NCBI RefSeq assembly: GCF_000189635.1
Contig: NW_002476204.1
Location: forward strand, 248,001 to 312,000
Origin: Tetrahymena thermophila SB210
Taxonomy: Eukaryota > Ciliophora > Oligohymenophorea > Hymenostomatida > Tetrahymenidae
Direction: 5' to 3'
Length of the DNA: 64,000 nt
Part shown: piece after piece, positions 49,245 to 60,586 of the stretch
How positions within the stretch are numbered: position 1 is the first letter of the stretch
Layout of the letters: each line of letters opens with the position of its first letter
The notes under the pieces: generated by a model
Seen by the model: the letters and a program-made list of their open reading frames with translations, nothing else
What the model was told of the DNA's origin: nothing
The model's database searches: none
Made by a program: the position numbers and the translations under genes

Positions 49245-49639
49245 GAAACTCATCAGAATATTTAAATTAAATCATAATTATAAATAATAAAATTATTATT
49301 ATACCTATAATATACTTTAAATGTTTTTTTGTTTGTAATCTACTAAGTTAATAAAGGTGTAATATTTTTAATTCTATCAAGTCTCTTAAATTAATTATTA
49401 ATTGATTTTTATTCCTAAAAAATAACAAACTGTACTTACAATAAATATTTATAATTAATTGACTGATAATATTTTTTTTTCAATTAACAAGCAATTTATT
49501 TTTTTAAATCATAATTTAGGCGGACCTAGGAGTATAGGTCTGCTAGTTTTATGACAAGTCTATTGTATTTGTTTATAACCTAGGCTTATGGAGAGACTAT
49601 GGTATTTGTTTATAAAATACTTAAAAGGTCATTTGTTTA
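49245..49639. other. Convergent intergenic region with hairpin and short repeat
   Basis: 3' flank of AsnRS facing the duplicated 3' end of the EF-hand gene. It holds a G+C-richer hairpin and a 17-nt repeat (annotated at 49519-49614). Otherwise A+T tracts. Confidence 0.55.
49519..49614. other. G+C-richer hairpin followed by a 17-nt direct repeat
   Basis: GCGGACCTA at 49520-49528 can pair with TAGGTCTGC at 49535-49543 (nine base pairs, one G-U, six-base loop). Downstream, TATTGTATTTGTTTATA (49561-49577) is repeated with one change at 49598-49614. This stands out from the surrounding sequence. It could be a small RNA, an mRNA 3'-end structure or chance; no known RNA family is recognised. Confidence 0.4.
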
Positions 49640-50387
49640 AATTATAATTAATACAAAATATTTTTTATTTAATTTTTAAAATAAATTAACTTTTAACTTA
49701 AATAAATATTCTAAGTTATTTTTTTTAACTTAAATAAGTTAATATTTTTGGAAAAAAAGTTAAGAATTTTATGAAAAGGTTTTTTTTTATTTAAAATAAA
49801 ATTTAGAAGATTTTATGGATATGAAAAGTAACTAACTATATTTATAATTTTAATACAGGATTTGATAAACTAAATATTAACCACATAAAAATCATTTTAA
49901 TAGAACAAAATTGATAATTTAGATAATCAGACTCCCCAAGCTATTTTAACTACTTATTCAAAGTGATCATCATTTTGAATAGAAACACTTACTGCTGAAT
50001 AGTAATCAATCCAAATTATAATTAATACAAAATATTTTTTATTTAATTTTTAAAAATAAATAAATTAACTTTTAATTTAAATAAATATTCTAAGTTATTT
50101 TTTTTAATTTAAATAAGTTAATATTTTTGGAAAAAAAGTTATCATGAAAAGGTTTTTTTTTAGTTAAAATAAAATTTAAAAGATTTTATGGATATGAAAA
50201 GTAACTAACTATTTTTATAATTTTAATACAAGGATTTGATAAACTAAATATTAACCACATAAAAATCATTTTAATAGAACAAAATTGATAATTTAGATAA
50301 TCAGACTCCCCAAGCTATTTTAACTACTTATTCAAAGTGATCATCATTTTGAATAGAAACACTTACTGCTGAATAGTAATCAATCCA
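49640..50387. repeat. Two 374-bp tandem direct repeats carrying the terminal exon of the EF-hand gene
   Basis: Unit 1 is 49640-50013 and unit 2 is 50014-50387, each beginning AATTATAATTAATACAAAAT and ending AATCAATCCA on the plus strand. They differ by a scatter of substitutions and small indels in the A+T-rich part, whereas the last 150 bp, including the exon portion, are essentially identical. Unit 2 contains the functional last exon of the gene at 50301-51307 plus its 3' flank. Confidence 0.9.
49927..50013 (-). pseudogene. Duplicate copy of the terminal exon of the EF-hand gene
   Basis: These 87 bp repeat the last exon (coding WIDYYSAVSVSIQNDDHFEQ and the rest, with its TGA at 49929-49927), lacking only the first three exon bases and the intron acceptor. 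Because no AG acceptor sits directly upstream, it is unlikely to be spliced into the mRNA and would lie in the 3' flank. It is a by-product of the 374-bp tandem duplication. Confidence 0.85.
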
Positions 50388-51307
50388 TTCCTATATATTT
50401 ATTTAAAAGATAATAATTAATTATTTATCAAAATCATTTTTAATTTAAATTATAACCTTAAGTTAAATTTTTCCATCTTTACTGTTATCACAGAAGTTTT
50501 GTAAGAACTCAACAAACACTTGTTCTTCAGTCATTTAACCAGTTTTAATTTTAGGATGATTATCACAGTTATAAACACCTCTGATTTATAAAAAGATTAA
50601 CAGATTAATTTTGTTTGATTGTATAAATTGCTGAGAAAAATAAGTAATTAATAAGTTTTGTTTGTCACCTTAAATCACGAATTTCAACGAATCCTGTATT
50701 ATGAGGGTCAAACTTTTAGAATGCTTTCAATACGATAGCTTTTCTTTATTCATTTAATTCACCCTATTATTAATTATTAGTACAATAAATAAGCAAATTT
50801 GAAATATATGATTGATTATATTTCTTAAAATTACTCTTATCACGCACAAAAACTCATCAAAGTCAACAGTTCCTTCGTTATTTCTATCAAAACATTAGTG
50901 GAGAACCTTTTTAAAGTTTGAAAAATTTAGTTAAATGAGTGTCAAAAATATTGAAACAGTAAATGTTTTAATGAATGAAGAAAATCTAAATACAAATTAT
51001 TCTTATTTAGTTAAGGAAACTCCATTTTCTTTCAAGACTATGAAAAATTCATCTCTATCAACTTTGTTATTTCTATCGTATGAGTCAAGCTATCTAAATG
51101 CTCTAGCTAATCCTCTAATTGTATTTTAATTTCTAGAGAGGAGAGCTGATCTAACTCTATTAATAACTATAATAAATTCATCATTAATATGTAAATTAAA
51201 TCTTGTCTTAAAAATGCAGTAATTATTATTTCAATTTAGATTAGATTAAATTTAATGATAGAAATTAAATTGTCTTTTTATTTACGGTTTTATAAGTCTG
51301 AGTTCAT
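50301..51307 (-). CDS. Calcyphosin-like EF-hand protein (191 aa)
   Basis: Six exons on the minus strand: 51307-51286, 51166-50994, 50906-50835, 50763-50669, 50580-50457 and 50390-50301. Length and layout match calcyphosin (about 190 aa). The N-terminal NRVRSALLSRNQNTIRGLAR is the conserved lead-in, followed by four EF-hands: LDSYDRNNKVDRDEF, FDRNNEGTVDFDEF, FDPHNTGFVEIRDL and CDNSKDGKIQLKEW. Between EF3 and EF4 is VYNCDNHPKIKTGQMTEEQV, typical of the family. The C-terminus YYSAVSVSIQNDDHFEQVV matches the calcyphosin ending. It binds Ca2+; in ciliates such proteins are often axonemal, which is inference. The 22-nt first exon (MNSDLQN) is inferred from phase and homology. The last exon is tandemly duplicated downstream. 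Confidence 0.9.
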
Positions 51308-51713
51308 TTTATATTGTTTGTAAATGGTGTTCCTATAATTTATTTAAGATAAGTTGCTTTTTTTAATTAGCTGAAAAATTATTATAATTATTTATGATTA
51401 ATGAAATTTTTAATTAGAATGAATTTGAAACAATTAAATTTGCTTGTTATAAATAAAGAATAATAGAATGAATGAATCAATCAATCATTTATAATTAATT
51501 TTATTTAGAATGAATAAAGATTTATTTTGGTTATATTTATAAATTTTATAGAATAAACGTTGGTTGGTAGTGTTTTTCCATTTTTAGTAAAAATTTTAAT
51601 GTTAATCAAAATTAAAAATATCTTTTGATTATTCTTTAAGATTCTTTATGTATTAAAAATTTTTTAAAAAGTGTGATTTTATAAGCGAATAGGTAAATTA
51701 AAAAACATCAAAA
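51308..51713. other. Divergent intergenic region (406 bp)
   Basis: Shared 5' region of the EF-hand gene and the Tim44/mL45-like gene. No specific element identified. Confidence 0.6.
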
Positions 51714-52631
51714 ATGAATATTCTCAGACCTTCTACTGTTAATTTTTTAAGAAGCTCTAATAAAAGTTTAAGTCATAAAGTTTAGAGGAATTTCTTCTAG
51801 AAGATATTTGAGGAAGCTAAAAAGCACCATAATTCTGAACCTTTAAAAATAGTTTAAAAGCTTAATCAAGATTATAATCCTGAATATCTTAATAATGAAT
51901 TTGTTAAATACGTAAATCAAATAGGAGTTCCTCCACTTAACTCTTACAATATAGTTAATCCTAGGATAGCTGAAACAGATTTTTTTTCATAAAAAACTAT
52001 ATTTAGAATAGCTGCGTAAGCTTAATTTAGAAGATGGATGGACTAGTATGAAAGCTTAGTGGATAGTTTAGTTGCAGGTGATATGAATAAAATCAATAAA
52101 TTATGCGAAGAAAGACTTTGTTAAAAATTTGAGACCTTTCTTGAAAAGTTAGAAAAATCGCAATTAAAATTTTCAAAAATAACACCATTAGAAAATTTAG
52201 ATATAATGGCTTATCCAGAATATCAATATCATAGATAAGTAGAAGGAGTTTCTCTAAATAGAAGACTTAACTATCATGAATCATAATATGTGAAGACATA
52301 AAGTAAAGAAAAGTTGATTTTCAAAAAGCTTAATGAAAAAAAGTAGAGTAAATGGGCTCTCCTCAACTTAAGCGATGATTAATCTGAAAAAGAAAATAAT
52401 ACTGATGAGCTTGTTTTAAATTAATATTTGATATCCTTTTAAACCAATATAAGATTAAATCTTGTTCGTAAAGCAGACGAAACAGAAATAGTTTATGGAT
52501 CTAATGACCGTAATTTAATAGCTGTTCATTTCATTTAAATTGAAAATGTCAGAAATCATTTCTAAGAAACTGATTATTACATAACAGATATAGATAATAT
52601 TCTTAATGGAAATCCTTTTGTTACATCTTGA
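51714..52631 (+). CDS. Possible mitochondrial Tim44/mL45-like protein (305 aa)
   Basis: A single exon from ATG 51714 to TGA 52629-52631. The N-terminus MNILRPSTVNFLRSSNKSLS is basic, Ser-rich and lacks acids, a good mitochondrial presequence candidate. The mid-region AAQAQFRRWMDQYESLVDSL followed by VAGDMNKINKLCEERL resembles the start of Tim44-like domains, where a helix is followed by GD-x-x-x-L-x-x-x-C. Near the C-terminus, VRKADETEIVYGSNDRNL fits the strand region of that fold. Mitoribosomal protein mL45 and Tim44 share this domain, and length favours mL45. The match is by pattern only; call it hypothetical mitochondrial if in doubt. Confidence 0.55.
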
Positions 52632-53131
52632 AATATTTTATGTCTAATTAAATTAATCACTCACTCACTCATAAAAAATCATCTTTAAAATTATTATATT
52701 TATTTATGACTATTAATTTTCAACTAGAATTTTAATTTACTACAATAATAATTATTTTTTTTTAAATAATTAACAAATCTTTCACAAATGTTTTATACAT
52801 TTCCAAGAATCATTTAAAAAATTAAATCTCTACTTAAAAAATTTGTTAAAATAGTGCAATCCTTCATCTATATTTTAATTAATATACTAAAAAATAATTT
52901 TGATTATTTATTAATTACAAAATAGAGTTTATTTTTTTAAAATTATATTTTTTTTTTTGGGTAAGTTCAACATAAAATAAATATTTAAATTATTAATTTA
53001 TCAGTAAAATGTGATTAATATGCAAAAAATTTGGTATTTTAAAATTAATAATTCATATCAGATATATTTATTTATATAGCTTAAAAATAATTCATTTTTA
53101 ATTATTTATTCCAATTAGAATTTTCAAAAAA
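52632..53131. other. Intergenic region
   Basis: A+T-rich spacer between two plus-strand genes. Several CACTCACTCAC-like bases at 52658 follow the stop codon of the upstream gene. No gene supported. Confidence 0.6.
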
Positions 53132-55796
53132 ATGAATAAAGATAAAACTTAGGAGGAAATAGCAGCTGAAGAGCTAGCTAGTAAAATTGACTACACAGGT
53201 TTATTAAAAATTTTTCCATTTTTTCATCTAACAATCTTCTATAAAAAAAGGAAAGACTCCTACAAGAATTAAAAAAGAAATTTAATAATAGCTTTTCAAT
53301 TAAGAAAAAAACATTATATTTGTAATAAATAAATATGAAAATATCTAAGTAGATTAAATTTATTTTTTACTAATAAAAGCGTCTTGAAGAATTAAAAGGT
53401 ACCTTTGATAACATTCTGAATGAATTGGGAAATTTGGACAATAAATACAAAGATATTTAAGGAATTATTGACCATCAATCAACATAATTTAATAAATTGA
53501 GTTCTGATGTAGAACTGATAGAAAGTTAGAAAAAAGTAATTGAAACTAGAATGAAAAACTAGCAAAAACTCTAGGATACACTCAAAATTTTAATTTCTGG
53601 TTTATCTTTAAATGAAGATGAAAAAAAAACTTTAGAAAGACCTAGTTTTTCGTCTACTGAAGATTTGCGTAGAGCTGAAGATGTAGTAGAAAAGATAGGG
53701 AAATTTTTGCAGTTTTAAGTTGATTAATTTAGAAATGTAAAAATCTATTAAAATCAAGTTTAGTCTATGAATCAGGAGCTAAATAGTTTTATAAATATAG
53801 TAATTATATTTGCTAATCATTCTTTTATATAGTTATTTTATTTTCTTCAAAAAAGTTAAATTAGTAGAAATATATTTTATTCCTTATGCTTATTATTTTA
53901 AAAATATTAAGTTTTACAAAGATTTACAAGAAATAGCAAAGAAGAGTTCAGCTGCTTTATCTGAAGAAGGAGAAAGCAGGGAGGATAAAGGAACAGAAGC
54001 ATACTTGAGTGCACTTGATATGAGTAATTTTAAATAGGCATTGATGAAGAGAAGAAGGTTGATCAAGAGTTTAATTCAAGCCAAAAATAACTCATCTGAC
54101 TTCTTAAGTGATTTAATGTCAAAAATATAGAGAAGTATAAAATATATTGTTGACATGTGCAAGAAATAAATGAGGAAGAATTTAAAATACTAGTTGGATA
54201 GATCTCTAATCATAAAAAGTAAATGCAGCTATGTAGATAAGATCAATGCTAAAATTAGTTCGATTGTAAATGCTGAGAATATATCTCAACCTAATTCCCT
54301 TATGCAGTGGTTTTAAGATTTTATTAATTAGTTATCAGGTTAAATTGATTTGGATCTTAACTATTGGACAAAATATTTTTCCTTTGATCAAAAAAAATTC
54401 ACCAAAGATGATTAAGAGATTTAATCCTTTATTAGCGAAGCATACTCTCCCCTATTTTTAATGGTAAATGAATTAGTCGAAGAAAGTATCCAAGCTAGTC
54501 CTATTAGTGCCTATTGCTTTTTAACATCTACTCTAAACTACTTAACTGCTAAGGAAAAAGATGAAGAAGAAGATGATGCAGACACAAAAACTGTAGTCTA
54601 AGATAGCAGATCTTCAGTTTATTCATACATTTCATCTAAATCAATATAGAAAAATCCAGAACTACCTATTGTTGATAATTCAGACACCCTTTCAACGATT
54701 AGTGGAGCGGGAAGAAAAGAATCGTTTAATGTGCCTGCTGGTGCTGTCAAAACAAAGATTATGGAAAACTTTTTACTTGACTTGAAAAAAGAATTAGAGA
54801 GTAGAAAGAAAACGATCGCTCATAGCTATTAAAAGTATTTATCAGATCACGATTACAAAGTGAAATATGCTCCTCCTTTTGACTAATCAATATATTTTTC
54901 AGTAAACAAAATAAAAAACTCTAATAATTTTATAACCTTTATTTAAAAATAAAGGATGCCTTCAGGTTAATGATTGACTTATTTGGACCATATATATCAA
55001 CTTATTACTAAAAGGATTTATAAACATATGCTTCTTATTTTACATCGTAAGCCTATTTATTTATAACTCCAAAAACAATTTAAATAAATATAATTTTAGG
55101 TGGATTAAAGAGTAAAGTAAGAAATATGAAAAATATGAAAACATTAGAGTTATTACAAATATCTTCCCAGTCATGAATAAGTTAACAGGAAGCCAAATTT
55201 CTCAATACAAAGATGTGTATAAAAAGATTAACTCTGCATACAAAGAAAATCAATAAAATTATTGCATTGATTTATTTTGCTATCACTTCACTAAATTTTC
55301 TGTAAAAAATTCTTTAGAGAAGAAAATATTTAAAATTAGATTTTTTATTTTATATTTTAGGAAATGTGGTTTAAAATAAAATCTGTGAATCCATCTGATT
55401 TGGAGAGTGATAGTCAGTTCAATGCAGGAAAATTTGTTAAATCTGTTTAAAATACCTTTAGTCATGTAATTTTTTGCTAAATATTTCTTTTTAAAAATAA
55501 AATAAAAATATAAAATAGATTGAAAAAGAGCTAGATCCAATCTTAAAACGAATGAAGAAGCACTTTTGTAAAGACAACGAAATCATCCAAAGATAATTTG
55601 AAGCTTTAATTGTAACATTTATTTTCTGTTTCTAATTTTGTTAAATTTAATTTAACATTATTAAAAGGAGTATATAATAGAGCAATATACTGAAATAGAA
55701 TAGCTATGCTGGAAGGCCTTAAAGATAAAAGTTACACCTAGTATATAGGAAGTATAAACAAATCTGTAAAAGAAACTAAATATTTTATTTAATTGA
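53132..55796 (+). CDS. SEC3: Exocyst complex component Sec3-like (722 aa)
   Basis: Nine exons: 53132-53198, 53251-53321, 53380-53799, 53912-54901, 54955-55046, 55100-55301, 55361-55465, 55519-55611 and 55668-55796, closing to TGA 55794-55796. The N-terminal 190 residues are coiled coil with the Sec3 pattern: SSDVELIESQKKVIETRMKN, then LKILISGLSLNEDEKKTL, then TEDLRRAEDVVEKIGKFL. The remainder is helical, as expected for exocyst subunits, with an acidic/Ser insert near 400-430 (AKEKDEEEDDADTKT). No N-terminal PH-like domain is present, so it is shorter than animal or yeast Sec3. The family tethers secretory vesicles to the plasma membrane. Exon 2 rests on phase agreement and could be wrong; overall assignment is moderately strong. 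Confidence 0.75.
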
Positions 55797-56387
55797 ATTA
55801 AACATACTTTTATTTAATTTTATATTTATTCGAAGTATTACAATTTTCTGCTTGTGCTTTGTAAAAATCCTAAAAAACTTACAAAAATAATAAACTAACA
55901 TCTTAATTAAATTTCTTTATATTACACTTTTTATATTTGACAATTTTAAATCAGTGTTTTTTGTGACTTTCAGATAGATTCGATTCTAATATTTGAAAGA
56001 GTAAATTTATTTTATTAATTAGAGTATACTTTTTAATAATGTTTACTTAAAATATTAATTTATGATAAAAGAGATTTCAATAATATTAAAAATATAAAAT
56101 TAACTATTAAAAATAAATTTATCAAATAAATGCTAAAATCTAATTCAGAAACCCAACAAATTTAATTTTCAATTACAGGCATTGGTTATTAAAAATTCTT
56201 AACGAAAGGTAAATTATAAATCGTAATTAAGTGATATTTAGAATCTTTAATTAAATCCATAAAATTTTATATATTGGTGAAAATTATAATTAGTAATAAA
56301 TTGTTACTATAAAACACTTGCTTAAAAATATTTACTAATTAAATTGATTTTCTTTTATTCAAATTCACCTTAATTCATTTTTATAAG
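55797..56387. other. Intergenic region
   Basis: A+T-rich spacer between two plus-strand genes; no gene supported. Confidence 0.6.
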
Positions 56388-58046
56388 ATGATAGCTAACA
56401 ATAATATTAATAATATAAAAGAGGATTCCGAAGAAATATTTATGAATAAATAAGAATTCAGAGATGTGTCTCACTAATCCCCAATTAATTTTTACAATAT
56501 GAAAAATAAAAAGCGGATGTAGACTACTTTTTTTCCTAACCATAGAGCTAGCTCTAACCCAAACACAGAACGATAATAATTTACGCCCTTTATTATAGAT
56601 TCTAACAATAATCAACAGCATTAAATTACTCCAAATAATTAAAGTACAACATTTTATCCAAGAAATAACTGTGATGCAAATATGACACAAATATTCAAAA
56701 GGCAGATTATTTCAAAAAATGTAAATAGGCAAATGCACTTAAAAAAAGGAGTCTAATTTAGAAATATAGCTTTAGATAAAATAGCTTAAAACGTTACCCA
56801 AGTTAACAATGAATCTGAAATACTAAAGATAACTCAAAAGAGAATTAATAATCAAAACTCTAGTCTTGATTAGTCTTCTGATGCTTTAAACTCTTAAGCT
56901 ATAAACTCCTCTCTTATAATTTTTAATAGAAAAAAGGCAAATTTATTGAATGGCGGCTATTCAAATTTATCTAATTATAGCTAGATTCAGTATCCTAATT
57001 CATCTCTTGAATACAGTAGGGTTAGCTCTGGATCTAATGATGAAAATGTGAATAATATTTTGTTTATATCTACCGATACGTCAACTCAAATAACAAGTAG
57101 ACAAAAAAAAAAAATTGCTAGCATTTAACCAATTAATAATTATGTAAGTTAACAAACCTCAAATAATGAAAAGAGTAGACCGACTCCTTTAGATATTTAT
57201 AAAAACTAAAAGTTTCTAAATCAGTATGTTAATATGAACAACAGTAAACTATTTGACAAGTAAAATTAAAACAAATTAAACCTTTAAGAAAATTAAATAT
57301 TACAAAACAATAAGAATTTCATAAGTTAAGATACATCTTTAAATGGTTATAGTAATTAAGCTCATTTCCAACCTTTTTATGATATGTAATTTTAAGAAGA
57401 ACAAATAAATTCAAGTTTAAACAACTCTCCTATCTATACATAAAATTCTCTTCATGTTTAAAAAAGAAAATTAATTAATTATATAAGAAATCAATCAAAT
57501 AATTTAAAATCTACAACAAAAAATCAAAGTCCAAACAATAGTCAAAACTAATATTAAAGTGGTTCTGTAAAAAACACTGAAGAAATACCTGAACAAAAAT
57601 ATAATAATAACTCAAATCTTAAAATAAATGAAAATATTCCATTATAAAATACTGGTTTTCAAACAATAAAATAAAGAGCCCTCTCCCCCAAAGATGCTTT
57701 GGTTAAAATAAAAAATAAATAAAATATATAGGAAATATGCCTAACATTCAAAAAAGAAGAATAAGCAATCTAAAAATAATAACCAATAGTGAATCCTTAA
57801 TTATCTCTAAAAACTGACATAATAAGAAAACTTCAAAGTAACTCTGAAAGAAAAAAATCTAGCAGAGTAATTAATTCAAGAGGCTTTCCATATTAAATAT
57901 AATTTGAATAAAAATCTTAAAAGTGTTAACTTGAAAATATTTATAATCTTGATAATGAACCATTAGAATCTTGGGGAGTTGAACATAGGCAAGAAACCCT
58001 ATTTGGTATTGAGAATTTTACAACTCGTCATGATTATGAATAGTGA
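56388..58046 (+). CDS. Asn/Gln/Ser-rich hypothetical protein (552 aa)
   Basis: A single uninterrupted exon from ATG 56388 to TGA 58044-58046. It is low complexity, dominated by Asn, Ser, Gln, Lys and Ile, and many Gln are encoded by TAA/TAG. There are no transmembrane segments or recognised domains. A short ordered-looking C-terminus (EPLESWGVEHRQETLFGIEN) may be a docking motif. The great length without TGA and the absence of long A/T tracts argue for a real gene. Likely intrinsically disordered; function unknown. Confidence 0.75.
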
Positions 58047-58750
58047 TTTTTGCCAATAATAAAATATTAAATTTTTTCAATTTACTTTTTAAGTTAAAAC
58101 TATATAAAAAAATTATTTATAAACAACAATTAAATCAATTAAAAACAATTAATTTACACTAAAAAAATAAAAATTTTTAAAGCATTCTTTGATGTAAACA
58201 AGATGTTATCTATAATATATAATTTTTATTTTAAAAATAATAAAAATACCTTTAAAAAAAATATTAATTCTATACTTAGTCTTATTTTCATGATATTAAT
58301 GTGCTTCTTATAAGCTATAGATTTTCTATATATATTTTGATTTTAGAATAACCATGACATGATTATGAAAGGTTATTTTTTTAAATAATATATTGACTGG
58401 ATAGTTTGCATATTAAATAAATAACACATAAAATTTTTAATCAAATTAACATTTTAATTATGAAAATATTCTTTGAGGCAAAAAAACAAAAATTGATAAG
58501 TAATGCGAAATTATTGTCTATAATAAAATTTAATACTTGTTAATAAGTTAACTCTATATTTAAATTTATTATTTGATGCCTTTATTTATGCATTTTAAGA
58601 TTATTTTCAGAATAGAATTTATGTTTTTAAGGAGGTGATAATTATAAATAAATATATATATTATAATTATTATTATTATTATATAGGTAGAAATAAAAAA
58701 GTAGAATAAAAGTAAATTAAATTAAAATCTGATTATTGATAGATAGATAG
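58047..58750. other. Intergenic region with microsatellites
   Basis: A+T-rich spacer. ATT/TTA repeats near 58655-58684 and a GATA run ending at 58750 lie directly before the next ATG. No gene supported. Confidence 0.6.
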
Positions 58751-58752
58751 AT
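58735..58752. repeat. GATA tetranucleotide run abutting a start codon
   Basis: TGATAGATAGATAGATGC: about four GATA units, the last of which merges with the ATG of the Sec14-like gene at 58751. In the 5' leader it may be neutral; repeat length changes would shift the leader but not the frame. Confidence 0.75.
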
Positions 58753-59686
58753 GCTCGATTTTGATTAAAAATAACTTAATTAGCCAAAAAATACCATTCC
58801 GTAACTAAAAAATAGTCTGAATGAAGCATAAATACTTAAATTTAAAGAATTAAAACAGAAAATTATTGATGAAGCTCATACTTTGTTATGCCCAAAAGAT
58901 GTAACCAAATTCGAAAGATATACAGAAGACAATTAAGCTGTAAGACTTTTATGGGCTCAAGATTTCCACGTCGAAAAGGCTTTTGCTATGTGGTAAAAGT
59001 GGATTTCTTGGAGATTAAAGATTGGTGCAGATGATATAAAAGAAGAGGATATTGCATAAGAATACTAAAGAGGAAGAGCTTTTTGGCATGGTAAAGATAA
59101 GTAAAATAACCCCTGTTTAGTTGTTAAAGTGAAAAATCACATTCCTGGAGTATCATCAGACATAATGGTAAAATATGTTTTGTTCTTAATTGAAGAGGCA
59201 ATCTAGAAATCTGAAGAAGCTGGTACTGGAATGATATCAATCATATGGGATAGAGAAGGATTTAGTATAAAAAATGTAGATTATAAGCTCTTTGAAACAT
59301 TCAAGTCGCTGAATTAAATTATTTAAGATAACTATGCAGAGAGAATTTAAAAAGTTTATATTCTCTACCCAAATTGGTTCTTCAAAACTATTTATGCTCT
59401 TGTTAAGCCTTTTCTGACCGAAAGAACCAAATAAAAAGTACTTTTTGTTGACTAAATTGAAGATATGACCACTTATTTCGAACCTAGTGAACTATTGATT
59501 GAACACGGAGGAACTTCGCCTTACAAATTTAATTACTAATTTGAAAAAGTAAATAAATGCATATAAGATAATGAACTATAAAGCAACGAAGTTGATTATA
59601 ATCTACTATCAAATAATTTTAATTGTATTGATGTTTAATCTGATTAAGAAACTAGAACGGCCTTGGAAACTGAGTGCAAAGTATGA
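58751..59686 (+). CDS. Sec14-like CRAL-TRIO lipid-binding protein (311 aa)
   Basis: A single exon from ATG 58751 to TGA 59684-59686. The N-terminal CRAL-TRIO-N helices include DNQAVRLLWAQDFHVEKAFA and MWQKWISWRLKIG. The lipid-binding domain follows, with GRAFWHGKDKQNNPCLVVKV, ISIIWDREGFSIKNVD, YAERIQKVYILYPNWFFKT and IYALVKPFLTERTKQKVLFV, the gate-helix region, then ELLIEHGGTSPYKF. This is the standard Sec14 order and length. The family exchanges phosphoinositides and other hydrophobic ligands between membranes. The last 50 residues are an acidic, Asn-rich tail without similarity that I can see. Confidence 0.92.
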
Positions 59687-60586
59687 CCACTGATTTAGAA
59701 TTTTTGATATATATAAAAACTATTATTATTTATTATTTATTTTTACTTTTACTGTTTATCATTTATCGAATTTATTTTACTGATATCAAATAAAAACCTA
59801 TATATGTTTGCTTTTAAATTTATTTTAAAAATATCTTAATAAATGAGCTAGCAACCCATCAGTTTTGTATGTCGTTTCTTTCCCTTTTTACATTTAAGAA
59901 AGCCAAAAATTTTTGAATTTTAGTTAATATTTAAAAAAGATACCATTTCTTATTTACTGAAGAGATAATCAATGTCGATTAAAATAAATTTAAGTGTAAA
60001 TTAAATAATAAGTAAAATATTTGAATGCATAAATATATATGTTACATGAACAAATTAAAATATTTGTTTTTTTCTCTAATACTACATCCAAAAGGTAATA
60101 TCTTTGCGATTTTTATGAAGTATCTTTATGGTATCATATTTAAATGATAATTGTATTTTTAATATATTGTATGATAGTAATATTTAGATAAAGCTTTCTA
60201 GACTGCTTATTAATAAAGCTAATGTAAATAGTGAATTACTTGTATCAAGAAAATAAATTTAGATAGATAGAAAAGTTAGTTTATGAGTTTTAACATATCA
60301 CCATGTATCTCTTTGTAGTACACCATAAAAATTTTTTGGGGATTGAGTAGACTTCATGCATGCAGGAATAATATAAATAAGATAAAGAGTGAAATCAAAT
60401 TTACCTTTTAAAAAGCGTGCAGTAATAGGAATAAATAAAATAAATAAAAAACTGAGTTTTTATGGATAGATCTCAATCAATAGAACAGTTTAATTGAAAT
60501 TAATAAAATAAAAATACAAACCAAACAAATAAATAAATAAACAATCAAAATTTTAAAGAAGATTAAGCAAGTTTTATAGCAGAAAG
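59687..60586. other. Intergenic region
   Basis: Spacer between the Sec14-like gene and the kinase gene. An open frame of 68 codons (59844-60050) exists but lacks coding features. No gene supported. Confidence 0.55.

Noticed and set aside
59844-60050. Plus-strand frame of 68 codons starting MSQQPISFVCRFF
   Set aside because: It lies in the 3' flank of the Sec14-like gene, lacks conserved pattern and is as long as expected by chance where only TGA stops.
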